A stretch of 46,007 nt of DNA from Halieaceae bacterium (lineage in GTDB: Bacteria > Pseudomonadota > Gammaproteobacteria > Pseudomonadales > Halieaceae), in NCBI GenBank assembly GCA_024640505.1, contig JAHEEV010000022.1:1-46007 (forward strand), given 5' to 3'. The translations under genes and the position numbers were made by a program. Position 1 is the stretch's first letter. Each line of letters starts with the position of its first letter. The notes below the pieces were generated by a model. The model worked only from the letters and a program-made list of their open reading frames with translations. It did no database searches and was not told the DNA's origin. Positions 43,396-46,007 of the stretch are shown piece by piece.

Positions 43396-45219
43396 ATGCC
43401 CGAGTTTGACCACAAGGCATTCCTGAAAACCCTGACCACCCGCCCCGGTGTCTACCAGATGTATGACGCCGAGGGAAAGCTGCTCTACGTGGGCAAGGCC
43501 AGGAACCTGAAAAACCGCGTCGGCAGTTATTTCCGGGCCAGCGGACTCACGGACAAGACGCTGGCGCTGGTCTCCCGCATCCATGACATCCAGGTTACGG
43601 TAACGACCACGGAAGTGGACGCCCTGCTGCTGGAGCACAACCTGATCAAGAGCCACCAGCCGCCCTACAACATCCTGCTGCGGGACGACAAATCCTACCC
43701 CTACATCTTCCTGTCCGGGGATCGTTTCCCGCGCCTGAGCCTGCATCGCGGGGCGAAGCGGCGCAAGGGGCGCTATTTCGGCCCCTATCCGAGTGCTGCG
43801 GCGGTGCGTGAGTCCCTGCATTTCCTGCAGAAGGTGTTCAAGGTCCGGCAGTGTGAGGACAGCTATTTCCGCAACCGCTCCCGCCCCTGCCTGCAGTACC
43901 AGATCGATCGCTGTACGGCGCCCTGCGTCGACCTCGTCAGCGAGACGGAGTACGGGGAGCAGGTGGAGAACACGGCGCTCTTCCTGCAGGGAAAATCGCC
44001 GGAGCTGATGGTACGCCTCGCGGACGAGATGGAGAGGGCCGCTGCCGAACTGGCCTATGAAAAGGCGGCTGTCTACCGCGACCAGCTGGCCCAGCTGCAG
44101 CACGTGCAGGCCAGCCAGGGCATCGAGGGGGTAAAGGGCGACCTGGATATCATGGCGGTGGCGGTCGCCGGCGGGCGAGCCTGTGTGCAGGTCCTGTTCG
44201 TGCGCGCTGCCAGGGTCCTGGGCAGCAAGAGCTACTACCCGCCGCTCAAACTGCAGGAGAGCGGCGCGCAGGTGCTGGCCGCCTTCATCCCCCAGTACTA
44301 CCTGGGTGGCGTCAGGGCCCTGCCTGCGGAAATCATCGTCAATGAGCTGCCTGAGGAATCCGATACCCTGGCCGAAGCGCTCACGGCCCATGCGGGGCGG
44401 CAGGTCAAACTGAGGTCGCGGGTTCGTGAGGCAAGAGCCCGCTGGCTCAAGCTGGCCGCCCAGACGGCAGCGACCAACCTCGAGTCGCACCTCGCCGGCC
44501 GACAGTCGTTGGTTGAGCGTCTGCAGGCCTTGCAGGACCTGCTGGGTCTGCCGGAAACGCCCCAACGCATGGAGTGTTTCGACATCAGTCACAGCTCGGG
44601 GGAGGCCACCACGGCTTCCTGCGTCGTGTTCGACCAGAATGGCCCACGCAAAGCGGACTACCGCAGGTTCAACATCGATGGCATTACCCCCGGCGATGAC
44701 TACGCCGCCATGCAACAGGCCCTGGAGCGTCGCTACCGTCGGCTGAAGGCGGGGGAGGCGGCGCTGCCCGACATCCTGTTCATCGATGGCGGCAAGGGCC
44801 AGGTGGCCCAGGCTATGGACGTGCTGGCTGAATTCCAGCTGGAAGGTATCGAGGTCATCGGGGTGGCGAAAGGCGTAACACGCAAGGCCGGCTTCGAGAC
44901 CCTGCTCAACGGGGCGACGGGCGTGGAGCGGCAACTCCGGGCAGACCACCCGGCCCTCCATCTGATCCAGCAGATACGCGACGAGGCACACCGTTTCGCG
45001 ATCACCGGCCACCGGGCACGGCGCGCAAAGGCGCGGCAGCGCTCCGCACTGGAGGATATTCCGGGGGTCGGCTCCAGGCGTCGGCGCGAACTGCTGCGAC
45101 ACTTTGGCAGCGCCCAGGGTGTCGAGAATGCCAGCGTGGAAGAGTTGAAGAAAATTACCGGAATTAGTGCCACAATGGCGCAACAGATCTACGACCACCT
45201 GCACAATATCGCGGATTGA
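43396..45219 (+). CDS. uvrC: Excinuclease ABC subunit C
   Basis: UvrC makes both incisions in nucleotide excision repair. The 607-residue protein has the GIY-YIG domain (GVYQMYDAEGKLLYVGKARN, about 17-36) for the 3' cut and a UVR motif that binds UvrB (about 200-240). The RNase H-like domain for the 5' cut follows (ECFDISHSSGE, DILFIDGGKGQ). A helix-hairpin-helix end closes it (LEDIPGVGSRRRRELLRHFGS). I start at ATG 43396; TTG 43390, overlapping the murB stop, is an alternative. No LexA box is visible upstream. The gene precedes pgsA, a common pairing. Confidence 0.97.
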   Translation: MPEFDHKAFLKTLTTRPGVYQMYDAEGKLLYVGKARNLKNRVGSYFRASGLTDKTLALVSRIHDIQVTVTTTEVDALLLEHNLIKSHQPPYNILLRDDKSYPYIFLSGDRFPRLSLHRGAKRRKGRYFGPYPSAAAVRESLHFLQKVFKVRQCEDSYFRNRSRPCLQYQIDRCTAPCVDLVSETEYGEQVENTALFLQGKSPELMVRLADEMERAAAELAYEKAAVYRDQLAQLQHVQASQGIEGVKGDLDIMAVAVAGGRACVQVLFVRAARVLGSKSYYPPLKLQESGAQVLAAFIPQYYLGGVRALPAEIIVNELPEESDTLAEALTAHAGRQVKLRSRVREARARWLKLAAQTAATNLESHLAGRQSLVERLQALQDLLGLPETPQRMECFDISHSSGEATTASCVVFDQNGPRKADYRRFNIDGITPGDDYAAMQQALERRYRRLKAGEAALPDILFIDGGKGQVAQAMDVLAEFQLEGIEVIGVAKGVTRKAGFETLLNGATGVERQLRADHPALHLIQQIRDEAHRFAITGHRARRAKARQRSALEDIPGVGSRRRRELLRHFGSAQGVENASVEELKKITGISATMAQQIYDHLHNIAD

Positions 45220-45238
45220 ACCGGAAGGAACGGCCCAT

Positions 45239-45811
45239 TTGCCGCTGAACATACCCAATACGCTGACCATACTCCGTATCCTGCTCATCCCGGTGCTGGT
45301 GGCGGTGTTTTACGTGCCTTTCCACAATCACCTGGTGGTGGCAGCCGGCATCTTTGCGCTGGCAGCGGTCACGGACTGGTTCGACGGGTACCTGGCGCGA
45401 CGGCTGGGGCAGATGACGGCGTTTGGCGCTTTTCTCGATCCGGTAGCCGACAAACTGATGGTTTCGATCACGCTGGTGTTACTGGTCGAACGTCACGACA
45501 CCTTGTTGTTCACCCTGGCGGCCTGCGTCATCATCGGGCGCGAGATCGTGATTTCCGCCCTGCGGGAGTGGATGGCGGAACTGGGCGAACGGACCTCCGT
45601 GGCCGTCTCCTACGTCGGCAAGGTGAAGACCGCCTTCCAGATGGTGGCGATAACCGGCCTGTTGGCAATAGATCCGGCCACGAACGAGAGCTGGTTGCTG
45701 GCGCTGTGCTACCTGGTGCTTTATATCGCCGCCGTGCTCACCCTGTGGTCCATGTTCATCTATCTGAAAGCCGCCTGGCATGTCATAAAGGATCGTGAGA
45801 ATCCCTTTTAA
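45239..45811 (+). CDS. pgsA: CDP-diacylglycerol--glycerol-3-phosphate 3-phosphatidyltransferase
   Basis: PgsA makes phosphatidylglycerol phosphate, the precursor of phosphatidylglycerol and cardiolipin. The 190-residue membrane enzyme has the CDP-alcohol phosphotransferase motif DGx2ARx8Gx3Dx3D, seen as DGYLAR, then G, D and D in AFGAFLDPVADKL. Several membrane helices follow. The start appears to be TTG 45239, after GGAAGGAA, giving PLNIPNTLTILRILLIPVL as in the family. Earlier in-frame codons lie within uvrC. The pgsA-tRNA-Gly order is the same as in E. coli. Confidence 0.95.
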   Translation: MPLNIPNTLTILRILLIPVLVAVFYVPFHNHLVVAAGIFALAAVTDWFDGYLARRLGQMTAFGAFLDPVADKLMVSITLVLLVERHDTLLFTLAACVIIGREIVISALREWMAELGERTSVAVSYVGKVKTAFQMVAITGLLAIDPATNESWLLALCYLVLYIAAVLTLWSMFIYLKAAWHVIKDRENPF

Positions 45812-45845
45812 TACAGTAAGTTGCGAGTTTCTTCTGGTATTCTTA

Positions 45846-45873
45846 TTGACTCTGGCGCAACGGCATTTACAAT
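45846..45873 (+). promoter_or_regulatory. Promoter of tRNA-Gly
   Basis: TTGACT (45846-45851) and TACAAT (45868-45873) are separated by 16 bases, followed by the GC-rich stretch GGCGGCGCG before the tRNA. A GC-rich discriminator is typical of stable-RNA promoters under stringent control. Confidence 0.65.
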
Positions 45874-45886
45874 AGGCGGCGCGTGC

Positions 45887-45962
45887 GCGGGAATAGCTCA
45901 GTTGGTAGAGCGCAACCTTGCCAAGGTTGAGGTCGCCGGTTCGAGACCGGTTTCCCGCTCCA
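45887..45962 (+). tRNA. tRNA-Gly (anticodon GCC)
   Basis: The 76-base sequence folds as a tRNA. GCGGGAA (45887-45893) pairs with TTCCCGC (45952-45958). The anticodon stem CAACC/GGTTG (45913-45917/45925-45929) encloses the loop TTGCCAA with anticodon GCC at 45920-45922. The T-arm has TTCGAGA, and the encoded 3' end is T-CCA. It decodes GGC and GGU glycine codons. Confidence 0.97.
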
Positions 45963-45979
45963 ATTTTCCAGGCTGCCGT

Positions 45980-46002
45980 AACTGGTAAAGCACAACCTTC
46001 CT
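45980..46002 (+). pseudogene. Possible decayed tRNA-Gly-like fragment at the window edge
   Basis: Bases 45980-46002 match 17 of 23 positions of the D-arm to anticodon part of the adjacent tRNA-Gly (45900-45922), including GGTA, AGC and CAACCTT. An intact anticodon stem does not form with what follows (CCGCG). The window ends at 46007, so a complete structure cannot be tested. It may be a degenerate duplicate or chance. Confidence 0.3.
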
Positions 46003-46007
46003 CCGCG

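Noticed and set aside
43279-45288. 669-codon minus-strand open frame opposite uvrC
   Set aside because: It is fully antisense to uvrC, shows no recognisable domain, and is explained by GC-rich codon bias.
1-46007. CRISPR array, insertion sequence, prophage or defence cassette
   Set aside because: I saw no regularly spaced repeats, transposase, integrase, or recognisable defence genes. The gene order is core chromosome throughout.

Overview
The window is a 46 kb stretch of bacterial core chromosome, GC-rich and densely packed. It has 46 protein genes that I can support, one 4.5S/SRP RNA and one tRNA-Gly. I see no mobile element, CRISPR array, phage gene or rRNA. Gene content and order (ffs-dnaX-ybaB-recR; topA-lexA-methylthioinosine phosphorylase-csiV-mfd-gap-nqrABCDEF-apbE-nqrM-lolCDE-comEC-exbBD-lpxK-kdsB-ptp-murB) point to a gammaproteobacterium. 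From memory the order resembles Pseudomonas aeruginosa PA3011 down to PA2977, so a Pseudomonas/Cellvibrio-like lineage is likely. The complete Na+-pumping NADH dehydrogenase suggests a marine or salt-adapted host. The genus cannot be fixed from the sequence alone.

Layout. 1-2866: SRP RNA, then dnaX-ybaB-recR (replication clamp loader and recombination repair). 2870-4687: RNase D with the small ycgL and ycgN genes, overlapping. 4698-8728: an operon of a small membrane protein, a membrane-anchored VWA protein, a MoxR-type AAA+ ATPase and a CoxE-like VWA protein. 8713-11238: mostly leftward genes (TrmH-family methyltransferase, IclR regulator, universal stress protein) with a rightward glutaredoxin-like gene. 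11330-15364: a small anchored protein, topA and two small genes. 15488-16504: lexA with two SOS boxes, and a small leftward gene. 16774-23645: methylthioinosine phosphorylase, csiV and mfd (leftward), and a long-form GAPDH. 23923-31053: a complete Na+-NQR operon with its flavin transferase (apbE) and iron maturation factor (nqrM). 31070-34234: lolCDE lipoprotein sorting. 34215-37166: a DUF2062 gene and comEC. 37240-43393: an envelope operon (exbB, exbD, msbA, lpxK, kdsB, a low-molecular-weight phosphatase, murB). 43396-45962: uvrC, pgsA and tRNA-Gly.

The strongest non-routine signal is in dnaX. A slippery heptamer A-AAA-AAG at 1394-1400 is preceded by a perfect AAGGAGGT element and followed by a stable hairpin. 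The -1 frame stops two codons later. This matches the known E. coli tau/gamma programmed frameshift in every element, so this dnaX very probably makes a short gamma-like product of about 397 residues as well as tau. A second signal is a terminator-like hairpin with a T-tract lying inside the signal-peptide codons of apbE, just after nqrF. It could limit apbE-nqrM expression relative to nqrA-F. Other points are the two-VWA plus MoxR operon, a 10-bp inverted repeat between two divergent genes at 16.6 kb, and a decayed tRNA-Gly-like fragment at the right edge. I found no convincing entirely new defence or mobile system.

Regulation is visible mainly as sigma70-like promoters upstream of gap, nqrA, the exbB operon and tRNA-Gly, and as the LexA boxes. 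Many genes overlap by 1 to 20 bases and start with GTG or TTG, so translational coupling is common.
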